A stretch of DNA of 64,000 bases from Tsukamurella ocularis (GTDB lineage Bacteria; Actinomycetota; Actinomycetes; Mycobacteriales; Mycobacteriaceae), in the NCBI RefSeq assembly GCF_024807615.1, contig NZ_JANUCJ010000002.1, forward strand, positions 806,001-870,000, in the 5' to 3' direction. Of this stretch, positions 35,890-44,147 are shown piece by piece (position 1 is the stretch's first letter; each line of letters opens with the position of its first letter). The notes beneath the pieces were generated by a model. That model saw nothing but the letters and a program-made list of their open reading frames with translations, had not been told where the DNA came from and made no database searches. The position numbers and the translations under genes were made by a program.

Positions 35890-36669
35890 TCACTCCGCGC
35901 GGGCGAACTCGTCGAGATAGCCGTCAGCGGCACCGTGATCGCTGTAGTCGTGGACTCCGGCGGCGGTACGCAGCTGCTGGCGGCCACGGTTCACCGACCG
36001 CATAGTGGCGCCCAGCACCTCCTCGAACTGCGAGAGCTTGGTGTCGACGTACACGTCGCACTCCCCGCGCAGACGGTCCGACTCGGCGTGCGCCGCGTCG
36101 ATGATCCGGTCCGACTCGCCCTTGGCGGCGGCCACGACCTCGGTCTCGGCGACGAGGCGCTCCTGCTCGGTGATGCCCTCGGCGACCGACCGCTGGTACG
36201 CAGCGTTGCCGTCGGTGACAAGGCGCTCGGCCTCGGCGCGGGCGCGGCCGGTGACGGCCTCGTACTCGCGCTGGGCGCCGCGGCGGATCCGCTCGTCCTC
36301 GGCGCGGGCCTCGGCTACCAGGCCGGTGGCGTGCTGGTGCGCCTCGGCGACCATACGGTCCGCTTGGGCCTTTGCGTCCGCGAGCAGGCGGTCGGCCTCG
36401 GCGCGGGAGCGGCTCAAGGTGGCGTCGGCCTCGGAGTTGGCCTGAGTCACCGTGGTGTCGTAGTGGGTGCGTGCCTCGCTGATCAGGCGGTCCTTCTGAT
36501 CGAGCACGTCCTGCGCGTCATCGAGGTCGGCCGGGAAGGCGTCGCGGATGTCGTCGAGGAGCTCGAGCACATCACCGCGGGGCACGAGGCACCCGGCGGT
36601 CATGGGGACGCTGCGCGCCTCCTCCAGGATGGCGCCCAGCTCGTCCAGTGCTTCGAATACGCGGTACAT
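35890..36669 (-). CDS. DivIVA-domain/Wag31-like coiled-coil protein
   Basis: A 259-residue, mostly coiled-coil protein. It starts MYRVFEALDELGAILEEAR, followed by a DVLELLDDIRDAFPADL segment and a long Ala/Glu/Arg heptad region (about residues 55-215). It matches the mycobacterial Rv2927c type, DivIVA-related proteins thought to act at the poles or division site. In mycobacteria it lies next to DUF177; here the mannitol locus separates the two. The start at 36669 is the first Met compatible with family length. Confidence 0.8.
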   Translation of the reverse strand: MYRVFEALDELGAILEEARSVPMTAGCLVPRGDVLELLDDIRDAFPADLDDAQDVLDQKDRLISEARTHYDTTVTQANSEADATLSRSRAEADRLLADAKAQADRMVAEAHQHATGLVAEARAEDERIRRGAQREYEAVTGRARAEAERLVTDGNAAYQRSVAEGITEQERLVAETEVVAAAKGESDRIIDAAHAESDRLRGECDVYVDTKLSQFEEVLGATMRSVNRGRQQLRTAAGVHDYSDHGAADGYLDEFARAE

Positions 36670-36798
36670 ACACCCATTGTGACGGGTGGGACCGATGTTT
36701 CGCCGTAACGCCACCGCCGCGTGTCGACTCCCGGAGGATTCAGCCGATCTTGAGTCCGCGATGCCCTATAGCGATCGCCGACGTGAGATCGGCCGATT

Positions 36799-37272
36799 TC
36801 ACGACAGCTTGGCGCTCAGGGCGGTCTGCACGTTGGACGGGATCAGGGCGGAGACGTCGCCGCCCAGCTTCGCGACCTCCTTGACCAGCGAGCTCGAGAC
36901 GTACGAGTACTGCGGCGCGGTGGTGAGGAAGGCGGTCTCGACATCGGTGAGGTGCATATTCATCCCGGCCATCGGCAGCTCGTAGTCGAAGTCCGTCGAG
37001 TTGCGCAGGCCCTTGAGGATGCACGCGACGCCTTCCTGGCGGGCGTAGTCCACGAGCAGGCCCGTCCACCGGTCGACGGTGACGCCGGGCAGGTCCGCGA
37101 CATTCTCCTCGATCAGCGCGATCCGCTCGTCGATGGAGAACATGCCCTGCTTGTTGGGGTTCACGACGACGGTGATCACCAGCTCGTCGAAGATCCGTGC
37201 GGCCCGGCGGAAGATGTCCAGGTGGCCGTTGGTCATGGGGTCGAACGATCCGGGGCAGCACGCCTTGCTCAT
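36799..37272 (-). CDS. coaD: phosphopantetheine adenylyltransferase
   Basis: A 157-residue PPAT, which joins 4'-phosphopantetheine and ATP to make dephospho-CoA. Seen: the nucleotidyltransferase motif GSFDPMTNGHLDI (about residues 8-20, a TxGH variant), LLVDYARQEGVACILKGLRNSTDFDYE, and the C-terminal YSYVSSSLVKEVA with the ISST-like signature. Its ATG overlaps the rsmD stop (ATGA), the common bacterial rsmD-coaD pair. Confidence 0.97.
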   Translation of the reverse strand: MSKACCPGSFDPMTNGHLDIFRRAARIFDELVITVVVNPNKQGMFSIDERIALIEENVADLPGVTVDRWTGLLVDYARQEGVACILKGLRNSTDFDYELPMAGMNMHLTDVETAFLTTAPQYSYVSSSLVKEVAKLGGDVSALIPSNVQTALSAKLS

Positions 37273-37829
37273 GCCGGATCATCCTGCCAGACGGCGATCT
37301 CCACGCGGGTCTCCCCGTAGTCGCGCGTCAAATCGAGCTCGAAGCCATCGGGCCACGTCGCCGCGGGCGTGCGCGCGGAGCGCTCCACCACGACGTGGGC
37401 GTCCGGCGCGAGCCATCCCGAGGTCAGTGCCGCCAGGTCCCTGTCGACGGTGTCGGCCGGCAGGTCGTAGGGCGGGTCCAGAAAGACGAGGTCGAAAGGC
37501 TCGGCCGGGAGGTCGAGAAACACCCGCACGTCCCGACGGTGCGCCGTCGCCCCCGGCAGCCCGACGGCGCGCGCGTTCTGGTTGATCACCGCGACCGCCT
37601 TGGCATCCGCGTCCACGAGCACCGCACGGGCAGCGCCGCGCGAGAGTGCCTCAAAGCCGAGCGCTCCCGATCCCGCGTACAGGTCGAGGACCGCCAGATC
37701 GTCGAAGTCGAGCCGCGATTGCAGCGCGCTGAACAGCGCCTCGCGGACACGATCCGACGTCGGCCGAGTGCCGCGGGGCGGCACCGCGAGTCTGCGCCCG
37801 CGTGCCGCCCCGGCGATGATCCTCGTCAT
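37269..37829 (-). CDS. rsmD: 16S rRNA (guanine(966)-N(2))-methyltransferase RsmD
   Basis: A 186-residue RsmD methyltransferase acting on the small ribosomal subunit. It has the family start MTRIIAGAARGRRLAVPPRG, the RPTSDRVREALFS motif, motif I VLDLYAGSGALGFEALSRG and the catalytic FLDPPYDLP (N2-guanine methylase D-P-P-Y). The start at 37829 is fixed by the conserved N terminus; TACAGT lies 6 nt before it. It is followed by overlapping coaD. Confidence 0.95.
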   Translation of the reverse strand: MTRIIAGAARGRRLAVPPRGTRPTSDRVREALFSALQSRLDFDDLAVLDLYAGSGALGFEALSRGAARAVLVDADAKAVAVINQNARAVGLPGATAHRRDVRVFLDLPAEPFDLVFLDPPYDLPADTVDRDLAALTSGWLAPDAHVVVERSARTPAATWPDGFELDLTRDYGETRVEIAVWQDDPA

Positions 37830-37835
37830 CGCTCC

Positions 37836-37841
37836 ACTGTA
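37836..37841 (-). promoter_or_regulatory. -10 box before rsmD
   Basis: TACAGT on the minus strand, 6 nt before the rsmD ATG. The intervening GGAGCG could also serve as a short SD, so leaderless transcription is less certain here. Confidence 0.45.
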
Positions 37842-37851
37842 ATCAGTTCGG

Positions 37852-39261
37852 CTACTCGGCTTTCGCCAGCCGCGCCTCCTCGATGTGCGCGAGACGGGTG
37901 GCATCCGTGTCCGGCCCAGGCACCTCGGTGCCGCGGATCGAGCAGCCCTTCGTCTCCTGCAGGAAGGGCAACGCAATGAGGCCGATCACGCAGGCAGCCA
38001 TCATGTACCACGCCGGGAACAGGCTCTGACCAGTGGCTTCGATCATGGACTCGTTGACGTACGGGGCGGTGCCACCGAAAGCCGCCGTAGCCACGTTGTA
38101 GGAGATGGCGAACCCCGCGAACCGCACCGGAGTGGGGAACATGGCGGGGAACGTCGCCGTGATCGTGGCGAGCTGCGGGATGTACAGCACTCCCAGCACG
38201 ACGAGTGCCACCATCGCCAGAACGGTTCCCTGCTCCATCAGCTGGAACAACGGCCAGGAGAGAACGAGCAGGCCGATCAGCGATATCCACCACATCGGTT
38301 TTCGCCCCGTGCGGTCGGACAGGGCACCGAAGAACGGAATCAGAGCCGCCATGATCACCTGGGCGACCAGCAGCACCTTGGAGCCGGTCTCGGGATCCAT
38401 GCCGATGGCCCCGTGCAGGTAGGTGGGCATGTACGCGATCAGCGTGTAGTTCGAGACGTTGAGCGCGATGACGAGCCCGAAGAGGACGAGGATGGGACGC
38501 CACTGCTGGGTGAGCAACTGCTTGAGCCCACCGACCGCCGAATCCTGGTTCTGCTTCTTGTCCTTGAGCTCGACGAACACCGGGCTGTCGTGGATCTGGT
38601 TTCGGAGGTACCAGCCGATGAAGCCCATCGGCAGCGCCATCAGGAACGGGATGCGCCAGCCGAACTCCTGCATCTGCTCCTCGGAGAGGATGACCTGCAG
38701 GAGCAGGACGACCGCGGTGCCTCCCGCGAAGCCGCACATGGTTCCGAACTCGAGGAAGCTGCCGTACTTGCCCCGCTGGCGATCCGGCGAGTACTCGGCC
38801 ATGAAGGTCGCGGCACCGCCGTACTCGCCGCCCGTCGAGAATCCCTGCACCATGCGCAGAACGATCAGTAGGACGGCGCCGAGCCATCCCGCGACGGCGT
38901 AGGTCGGAAGGAACGCGATCAACGTGGTCGACCCGGCCATCAGCAGGATCGTGGTGGCGAGCACGGCCTTTCTGCCGATCTTGTCGCCGAGCGGGCCCCA
39001 GACGAATCCGCCGAGCGGCCGCAGGACGAACGAGATCGCGAATCCGAGCAACGTACCGATCGTGCCGTTCTGGGGAAACAGGGCGTTCGCGATGTAGACG
39101 GCCGTCGACGCGTAGACGCCGTAGTCGAACCATTCGGTGAAGTTGCCCATCGCAGACGCGCCGATGGCTCTGTGCAGCGACTTCTTTCGCTGCGTCTCGC
39201 TCTTCTGGAGGCCCGCGGACGAGAGCGGAGAGTCTCCGGACGTTGTTGAGTTATCAGGCAT
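37852..39261 (-). CDS. MFS transporter, metabolite:H+ symporter (MHS) family
   Basis: A 469-residue transporter with 12 predicted membrane helices. MHS features: GNFTEWFDYGVYAST in helix 1, RPLGGFVWGPLGDKIGRKAVL between helices 2 and 3, and RMVQGFSTGGEYGGAATFMAE. Relatives import proline/betaine (ProP), citrate, alpha-ketoglutarate or shikimate by proton symport. A ProP-like role would fit the ectoine genes a few kilobases away, but no residue here decides the substrate. It ends 22 nt from the rsmD start and is divergent from phoD; the 217-bp gap between them should hold both promoters. Confidence 0.88.
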   Translation of the reverse strand: MPDNSTTSGDSPLSSAGLQKSETQRKKSLHRAIGASAMGNFTEWFDYGVYASTAVYIANALFPQNGTIGTLLGFAISFVLRPLGGFVWGPLGDKIGRKAVLATTILLMAGSTTLIAFLPTYAVAGWLGAVLLIVLRMVQGFSTGGEYGGAATFMAEYSPDRQRGKYGSFLEFGTMCGFAGGTAVVLLLQVILSEEQMQEFGWRIPFLMALPMGFIGWYLRNQIHDSPVFVELKDKKQNQDSAVGGLKQLLTQQWRPILVLFGLVIALNVSNYTLIAYMPTYLHGAIGMDPETGSKVLLVAQVIMAALIPFFGALSDRTGRKPMWWISLIGLLVLSWPLFQLMEQGTVLAMVALVVLGVLYIPQLATITATFPAMFPTPVRFAGFAISYNVATAAFGGTAPYVNESMIEATGQSLFPAWYMMAACVIGLIALPFLQETKGCSIRGTEVPGPDTDATRLAHIEEARLAKAE

Positions 39262-39478
39262 GCAGATCAGCCCCTGGCGTTGGTCACCGTGCGGACCGGG
39301 CTTGCCTGTGGCTAGACACTGCTGGGCCCACCGGACGTGTGATTACCGCGCGTTCGACGTTAACAGAGTCAACGACCGGTTCTCGGGTGGACGGTTCACC
39401 TGGTGGACACTGTCCGGCATCCTCGCTGGTAACCCGATGTTCGCCGACCGGGAACCGGACTGCGGCATCGTTTCCGCA

Positions 39479-41083
39479 ATGCCCCTCAGTGATTCGCACT
39501 TCTCGCGTCGTTCGCTCCTCAAAGCCGGCACCGCCGGCGCCCTTCTGATCCCTGCCGGCTCGCTGCTCTCAGCCTGCGGCACCTCGTCGGACGGCGCGGC
39601 GGCCTCGTCGTCGCCCGGCATGGTCCGTGGCCGTCCATCGCTCACCCACGGCATCGCGTCCGGCGACCCGCGCACCGACGGTGCGTTGGTCTGGGCACGG
39701 TCGGACGCCCCCGCACGGTTGATCGTCGAGACGGCATCGTCGGAGTCCTTCAGCAACCCGCGCCGCTTCGAGGGGCCGCAGCTGAACCCGTCGTCCGACG
39801 GCGCCGGCCGGTTCCGCGTCACGGGTCTCGAACCCGGCCAGAGGGTGCACTATCGCGTCACCCTCGAGGGCGAGAACGGCGCGACGTCCGAGCCGGTGAC
39901 CGGCACGTTCCGGACGGCACCGTCGGCGAACGGGAACGTGAGCTTCGCCTGGTCGGGCGACGTGGTGGGCCAGGGCTGGGGCATCAACCGCGACGGCGGC
40001 ATGGCGATCATGGGAGCCATCGCCGACGCGCGGCCCGACTTCTTCCTGCACTCGGGCGACGCGATCTACGCCGACAATCCCGTGCCGGAGACCCAGAAGC
40101 AGAATGACGGCAACACCTACCGCAACGTCACGGCCGAGGCCAAGAACCAGGTCGCTCAGACCCTCGACCAGTTCCGCGGCAACTACGCCTACAACCTCAC
40201 CGACGAGCACTACCGGCGGTTCGCGGCGAACGTGCCCCAGCTGATCCAGTGGGATGACCACGAGGTGGTCAACAACTGGTTCCCGGGCGAGAGCCTGGCG
40301 GGACAGAACCGCAAGGGCTACACCGAGACCGACGTGAACAAGCTGGCGGACTTCGCGTACCAGGCGTGGCGCGAGTGGCAGCCGGTGCAGCCCACGGAGG
40401 CCGCCGACGGGCGCCTGTACCGCAAGATCTCCTACGGACCGCTCCTCGACGTCTTCGTGCTCGACATGCGCAGCTACAAGGACCCGAACCCCAAAGCGTG
40501 GGCCACGTCCAACGACGCCGGCATCCTCGGCGACAAGCAGACCCAGTGGCTCATCGACGGCCTCACCTCGTCGAAGGCGGTGTGGAAGGTGGTCGCGAAC
40601 GACCTGCCGCTGAGCATCGTCGTCCCCGACGCCGCCACGAACCCGAAGGACGGCGGCCCGAAGTCGATGGAGGCCGTCGCGCAGGGCGACAACGGTGCGC
40701 CGCTGGGCCGCGAGATCGCCTTCTCGCGCATCCTGTCCCGCACCAAGGACGTGCAGAACGTCGTCTACCTCACCGCCGACGTGCACTACACCGCGGCGAT
40801 CTCGTACCACCCGGACAAGGCGGCCTTCCAGGACTTCTCGCCGTTCTGGGAGTTCGTGTCCGGCCCGCTCAACGCCGGCGCGTTCCCGCAGAGCCCGCTC
40901 GACGGGACCTTCGGCGCGCAGTACGAGTTCGTGCACGCCCCCGACAAGGCGAACGTCTCCCCCGCCGAGGGCTTCCAGCACTTCGGGCACGTCACCATCG
41001 ACGGCGGCACCCGGGCGCTGACGGTGCACTTGCGCGACGCCAAGGGCGCCTCGCTCTACGCCAAGGAGCTCGCTCCGGCGTAG
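39479..41083 (+). CDS. phoD: PhoD-family alkaline phosphatase/phosphodiesterase, Tat-exported lipoprotein
   Basis: A 534-residue secreted metallophosphoesterase. The signal peptide has the twin-arginine motif SRRSLLKAG and ends in a lipobox LLSAC, so it should be exported folded by Tat and lipidated. PhoD features: THGIASGDPRTDGALVWAR at the start of the Ig-like domain, then metal-site stretches WSGDVVGQG, FFLHSGDAIYADNP, QWDDHEVVNNW and YLTADVHYT. It releases phosphate from phosphodiesters and monoesters outside the cell. The ATG at 39479 is chosen because the Tat signal starts there; the 114-codon upstream extension is not protein-like. Its last 28 bases overlap the convergent monooxygenase. 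Confidence 0.93.
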   Translation: MPLSDSHFSRRSLLKAGTAGALLIPAGSLLSACGTSSDGAAASSSPGMVRGRPSLTHGIASGDPRTDGALVWARSDAPARLIVETASSESFSNPRRFEGPQLNPSSDGAGRFRVTGLEPGQRVHYRVTLEGENGATSEPVTGTFRTAPSANGNVSFAWSGDVVGQGWGINRDGGMAIMGAIADARPDFFLHSGDAIYADNPVPETQKQNDGNTYRNVTAEAKNQVAQTLDQFRGNYAYNLTDEHYRRFAANVPQLIQWDDHEVVNNWFPGESLAGQNRKGYTETDVNKLADFAYQAWREWQPVQPTEAADGRLYRKISYGPLLDVFVLDMRSYKDPNPKAWATSNDAGILGDKQTQWLIDGLTSSKAVWKVVANDLPLSIVVPDAATNPKDGGPKSMEAVAQGDNGAPLGREIAFSRILSRTKDVQNVVYLTADVHYTAAISYHPDKAAFQDFSPFWEFVSGPLNAGAFPQSPLDGTFGAQYEFVHAPDKANVSPAEGFQHFGHVTIDGGTRALTVHLRDAKGASLYAKELAPA

Positions 41084-42459
41084 TCCTGCGCGCCCGCGTA
41101 GCGGAAGCGCTGGGCGGGGTGATCGGCGGCGAGCCGGTCACCCTGCCCGAACAGCTTGTGTCGCAGCGTTCCCGGCACGTACTCGGTGGGGTACACGCCG
41201 CGTCGGCGCAGCTCCGGGACGATGAACTCGACGATGTCCTCGAAGGTGCCGGGCGTGATCGCGTAGGCCAGGTTGAAGCCGTCGACGTCGGTCTCGTCGA
41301 CCCACTCCTGCAGCTCGTCGGCCACCCGCTCGGCGGAGCCGACGAGCACCGGACCCATCCCGCCGATGCGGCCCCACTTGCCGATGTCCTCGACGGTCCA
41401 GTCCTTGCCCGACGGGTCGGCCTGCTGGAAGTTGGAGACGGCGGAGATGATGGCGTTGGACTTGACGTCGCCCACCGGGTCGCTCGGGTCGTAGGCGCCC
41501 AGGTCCACGCCCATCCAGCCGGACATGAAGACCAGAGAGCCCTCGATGCTGGCGTAGCGGTGGTACTCCTCGAGTTTCGCCTGCGCCTTCGCCTCGGTCT
41601 CGTCCGTGACGATGGTGAGCAGCGTGTAGACCTTGGCCGAGTACGGGTCACGGCCGTTCGCGACGAGACCCTCGCGGATCGTGCGCACGACCTTCTTCAG
41701 GATCGCCTTGGTGGGCGCGGCCACGAAGATCGCCTCGGCGTTGCCCGTCGCGAACGCCAGCCCCCGCGGCGACGCCCCGGCCTGATAGATCACCGGCGAG
41801 CGCTGCGGCGAGGGCTCGCCGACATGGATCCCCGGCACGTCGAAGTACTTGCCGTGGTGATTGATCGGGTGCACCTTCGACGGATCGGTGAAGACGCCGC
41901 TCTCGCGGTCGCGGATCACCGCATCGTCCTCCCAGGAGCCCTCCCACAGCTTGTAGAGCACCTCGAGGTACTCGTCGGCGTGGTCGTAGCGCTCGTCGTG
42001 CTGCAGCTGGTCGAGCTGCCCCATGTTCTTCGCCGCCGACGGCAGGTACCCCGTCACCACGTTCCAGCCGATCCGGCCGTTCGTGAGGTGGTCGAGGGTG
42101 GTGAGCCTGCGGGCGAAGGGGAAGGGGTGCTCGAAGCCGGTGCCGGCGGTGATGCCGATGCCGAGGTGCTCCGTCGCGCCCGCGATGGCGGAGGCCAGCA
42201 GGATCGGGTCGGAGACGGGGACCTGCGCCGCGTGCTTGATCGCGGCGTCGCCGTTGCCGTTGTAGGAGTCGTAGATACCCAGGACGTCGGCGATGAAGAT
42301 GCCGTCGAAGGTGCCGCGCTCCAACAGCTTCGCCAGGTCCGTCCAGTAGCCGAGCTCCTTGTAGCGGTGCGACTGGTCCTTCGGGTGCCGCCACAGGCCC
42401 GGGGACTGGTGGGCGACACAGTTCATGTCGAAGGCGTTGAAACGGATCTGACGGCTCAT
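41056..42459 (-). CDS. NtaA/SnaA/DszA-type FMN-dependent monooxygenase
   Basis: A 467-residue flavin-dependent monooxygenase of the bacterial-luciferase superfamily, NtaA/DszA branch (nitrilotriacetate, pristinamycin, dibenzothiophene-sulfone enzymes). Typical features: FDMNCVAHQSPGLWRHP near the start, GTFDGIFIADVLGIYD, LTNGRIGWNVVTGYLPSAAKNMG, and SPQRSPVIYQAGASPRG. It uses FMNH2 from a separate reductase not seen nearby; the substrate is unknown. TAGCGT lies 8 nt before the ATG. Its 3' end overlaps the convergent phoD gene by 28 bp. Confidence 0.9.
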   Translation of the reverse strand: MSRQIRFNAFDMNCVAHQSPGLWRHPKDQSHRYKELGYWTDLAKLLERGTFDGIFIADVLGIYDSYNGNGDAAIKHAAQVPVSDPILLASAIAGATEHLGIGITAGTGFEHPFPFARRLTTLDHLTNGRIGWNVVTGYLPSAAKNMGQLDQLQHDERYDHADEYLEVLYKLWEGSWEDDAVIRDRESGVFTDPSKVHPINHHGKYFDVPGIHVGEPSPQRSPVIYQAGASPRGLAFATGNAEAIFVAAPTKAILKKVVRTIREGLVANGRDPYSAKVYTLLTIVTDETEAKAQAKLEEYHRYASIEGSLVFMSGWMGVDLGAYDPSDPVGDVKSNAIISAVSNFQQADPSGKDWTVEDIGKWGRIGGMGPVLVGSAERVADELQEWVDETDVDGFNLAYAITPGTFEDIVEFIVPELRRRGVYPTEYVPGTLRHKLFGQGDRLAADHPAQRFRYAGAQDYAGASSLA

Positions 42460-42467
42460 GGAGGCCG

Positions 42468-42473
42468 ACGCTA
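42468..42473 (-). promoter_or_regulatory. -10 box, leaderless promoter of the monooxygenase gene
   Basis: TAGCGT on the minus strand, 8 nt before the ATG at 42459. The GGCCTCC between is not a Shine-Dalgarno sequence. Confidence 0.5.
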
Positions 42474-42519
42474 GGCGGCGCGCCCGCGCCCGCCCAGGCT
42501 TGCGCTCAGCGTGACGCGA

Positions 42520-42537
42520 GGGCCGGCCCGCCGGCCC
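42520..42537 (-). terminator. hairpin after the VOC gene
   Basis: GGGCCGG/CCGGCCC, a 7-bp perfect stem with a 4-nt loop, 21 nt downstream of the VOC stop. There is no T-run, as is common in high-G+C actinobacteria. Confidence 0.45.
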
Positions 42538-42558
42538 GCACGACGGTAAGGCGCACTG

Positions 42559-42939
42559 TCAGGCCAGGTTGAGCTGCCAGGACACGCCGAACCGGTCCCC
42601 CACCCAGGCGAAGGCGGCGGAGAAGCCGTACTCGCCCACCGGCATGTAGGTCTTCCCTCCCGCTCCGAGCGCCTCGGTGAGACGCTCCAGTTCCTCACGG
42701 TCGTCGCAGTCCACGAACAGCGACGTCGACGGGGTGAAGTCGAAGGCGTGGTCGACGGAGCTGTCGCTGATGAGCACGTGCTCGCCCTTGATCACCACCT
42801 CGGCGAGCTGGATGCCGTGCTTCGGATCCGCGTGCGGCACCGAGCTGAGGACCGCCCCGTCGAAGGTCGCGACGTACAGGTCGATCGCCTCCTCGGCGAC
42901 CGCGCCCTGGAACATGAGGAACGGACGAATCATGGTCAT
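42559..42939 (-). CDS. VOC family protein (PhnB-like)
   Basis: A 126-residue vicinal-oxygen-chelate fold protein of the PhnB/3-demethylubiquinone-9 methyltransferase-like group: IRPFLMFQGAVAEEAIDLYVATFDG at the start, SDSSVDHAFDFTPSTSLFVDC mid-protein, and the closing YGFSAAFAWVGDRFGVSWQLNL motif typical of the group. These are small metal-binding or glyoxalase-like proteins, mostly of unknown substrate. TAGGCT lies 6 nt before the ATG, back-to-back with the rbsK promoter. Confidence 0.88.
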   Translation of the reverse strand: MTMIRPFLMFQGAVAEEAIDLYVATFDGAVLSSVPHADPKHGIQLAEVVIKGEHVLISDSSVDHAFDFTPSTSLFVDCDDREELERLTEALGAGGKTYMPVGEYGFSAAFAWVGDRFGVSWQLNLA

Positions 42940-42945
42940 GCGCCG

Positions 42946-42951
42946 AGCCTA
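42946..42951 (-). promoter_or_regulatory. -10 box, leaderless promoter of the VOC gene
   Basis: TAGGCT on the minus strand, 6 nt before the ATG at 42939. Confidence 0.55.
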
Positions 42952-42967
42952 CGTCCGGCGCGCGTCG

Positions 42968-42973
42968 TAAGGT
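42968..42973 (+). promoter_or_regulatory. -10 box, leaderless promoter of rbsK
   Basis: TAAGGT, 6 nt before the ATG at 42980. Together with the VOC promoter it packs two divergent leaderless promoters into 40 bp. Confidence 0.55.
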
Positions 42974-42979
42974 GCGGGC

Positions 42980-43843
42980 ATGACGTCGGTGGTCGTGGTG
43001 GGCAGCGTGAACCTGGACGCGATCACGGTGTGCGAAAGGTTCCCGCATCCGGGCGAGACGGTGACCGGTGTGTCCGTCGCCTTCGGACAGGGCGGGAAGG
43101 GCGCGAATCAGGCCCGATCGGCGGCGCGTTCGGGTGCCGCGACCGTCTTCATCGGCGCGGTCGGCGACGACGACGCCGCAGGCACGGTCCTGGACTCGCT
43201 CTCGGGTGCGGAGGTCGACGTCTCCCGCGTCGCGCGCACGCCCGGAAGCACCGGCTTCGCGAACGTCACCGTCGACGGTTCCGGCGAGAACCACATCGTG
43301 GTCGTGCCCGGCGCGAACGCCGCGGTCCGCGTGGACGACGCGGCGCGCGCGGCGATCGCCGACGCGGACGTGCTCCTCCTACAGCTCGAGATCCCACTTC
43401 CCGCAGTCATCGACGCCGCACGCGCCGCACGCGAGGCCGGTACCGTCGTACTGCTCAATCCCTCACCAGTGCAGCCGCTCCCCGACGACCTCGTCGAACT
43501 CCTCGACGGCGTGATCGTCAACCGGGACGAGGAGAAGGCGCTCGCCGAGGTCGCTGGGCGCGTGCCGCACGTCGTCACCACCCTCGGGGGCGACGGCGCC
43601 CGGGCGACCGGACCCGACGGCACCGTCGACACCCCCGGCTTCGCGGTCGAGGTCGTGGACACCACCGGCGCCGGCGACGCCTTCGCCGGCGCCCTCGCGG
43701 CGCACTGGCTCCTCCCGCCCGCCGAGCGCCTCCGCCGCGCCAACGCGGCCGGCGCCCTTACTGCCACCGCTGCCGGCGCGGCGGCCGCCCCGACAGCTGC
43801 CGAAGTCGACGCCTTCCTCGTCGCCCAGGAGACCGCCCGATGA
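42980..43843 (+). CDS. rbsK: ribokinase, PfkB family
   Basis: A 287-residue PfkB carbohydrate kinase, probably phosphorylating ribose at C5. The N-terminal VVVGSVNLDAIT, GGKGANQARSAARSG and the C-terminal signature VVDTTGAGDAFAGAL, with the catalytic Asp, are ribokinase-like. It lacks neighbouring ribose transport genes, so a nucleoside or another sugar is possible. The ATG is preceded by TAAGGT at 6 nt. The stop overlaps the start of the decayed vgb remnant (ATGA), so the two were once one operon. Confidence 0.9.
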   Translation: MTSVVVVGSVNLDAITVCERFPHPGETVTGVSVAFGQGGKGANQARSAARSGAATVFIGAVGDDDAAGTVLDSLSGAEVDVSRVARTPGSTGFANVTVDGSGENHIVVVPGANAAVRVDDAARAAIADADVLLLQLEIPLPAVIDAARAAREAGTVVLLNPSPVQPLPDDLVELLDGVIVNRDEEKALAEVAGRVPHVVTTLGGDGARATGPDGTVDTPGFAVEVVDTTGAGDAFAGALAAHWLLPPAERLRRANAAGALTATAAGAAAAPTAAEVDAFLVAQETAR

Positions 43844-44043
43844 CGATCACCGTCCACGACGTGCCCGGCGAGGCCCATACGCCCTGAACCACCGGACCGG
43901 ACGGGGCCCTCTGGTTCGTCGAGATCGGGGCGGGGCCGATCGGTCGGATCACGCCCGACTGCGCCGTCTCCCACTACCCGCTCCCCAACACTGCCGCCCG
44001 CCCGCACAGCGTCTGCGCCGGCCCCACCGCAGCTTCGATGTGA
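43840..44043 (+). pseudogene. streptogramin B (virginiamycin B) lyase remnant
   Basis: A 67-codon reading frame starting at the ATGA overlap with rbsK and interrupted at codon 16 by TGA. The translation around the stop reads VHDVPGEAHTP-stop-TTGPDGALWFVEIGAGPIGRI, then SHYPLPNTAARPHSVCAGP. This is the beta-propeller blade repeat of Vgb lyases (xGPDGALWFVE..., IGRIT, ARPH), where one would expect Trp at the stop (TGG to TGA). It covers about one and a half blades of a seven-bladed protein, so it is both interrupted and truncated. It fills most of the 304-bp gap before ectA; nothing else was seen there. Confidence 0.8.
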
Positions 44044-44133
44044 CCCATCTCACATTGACCCGCCTCGCTGGGGATACCCCGGGGTTCCGCTGACCGATTC
44101 CGAAGCGCGGGTGACTTCCGCAATGCCGGTTGT

Positions 44134-44139
44134 TAGCGT
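44134..44139 (+). promoter_or_regulatory. -10 box, leaderless promoter of ectABC
   Basis: TAGCGT, 8 nt before the ectA ATG at 44148. The CGAAAG between is not a strong ribosome-binding site. Confidence 0.45.
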
Positions 44140-44147
44140 CGAAAGCG

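Noticed and set aside
36670-36798. Regulatory RNA in the 129-bp gap between coaD and the DivIVA-like gene
   Set aside because: GCCGATCT and AGATCGGC can pair but only across about 45 nt; no stable or conserved structure is evident.
37852-39261. Calling the MHS transporter ProP because ectABC is close
   Set aside because: They are about 5 kb apart in separate units and no substrate-deciding residue was recognised.
39137-39478. 114-codon upstream extension of phoD
   Set aside because: Covers the divergent promoter region, is not protein-like, and the Tat signal begins at 39479.
40366-42474. 702-codon plus-strand frame over phoD and the monooxygenase
   Set aside because: Out-of-frame and antisense to two well-identified genes; composition is typical of G+C-rich shadow frames.
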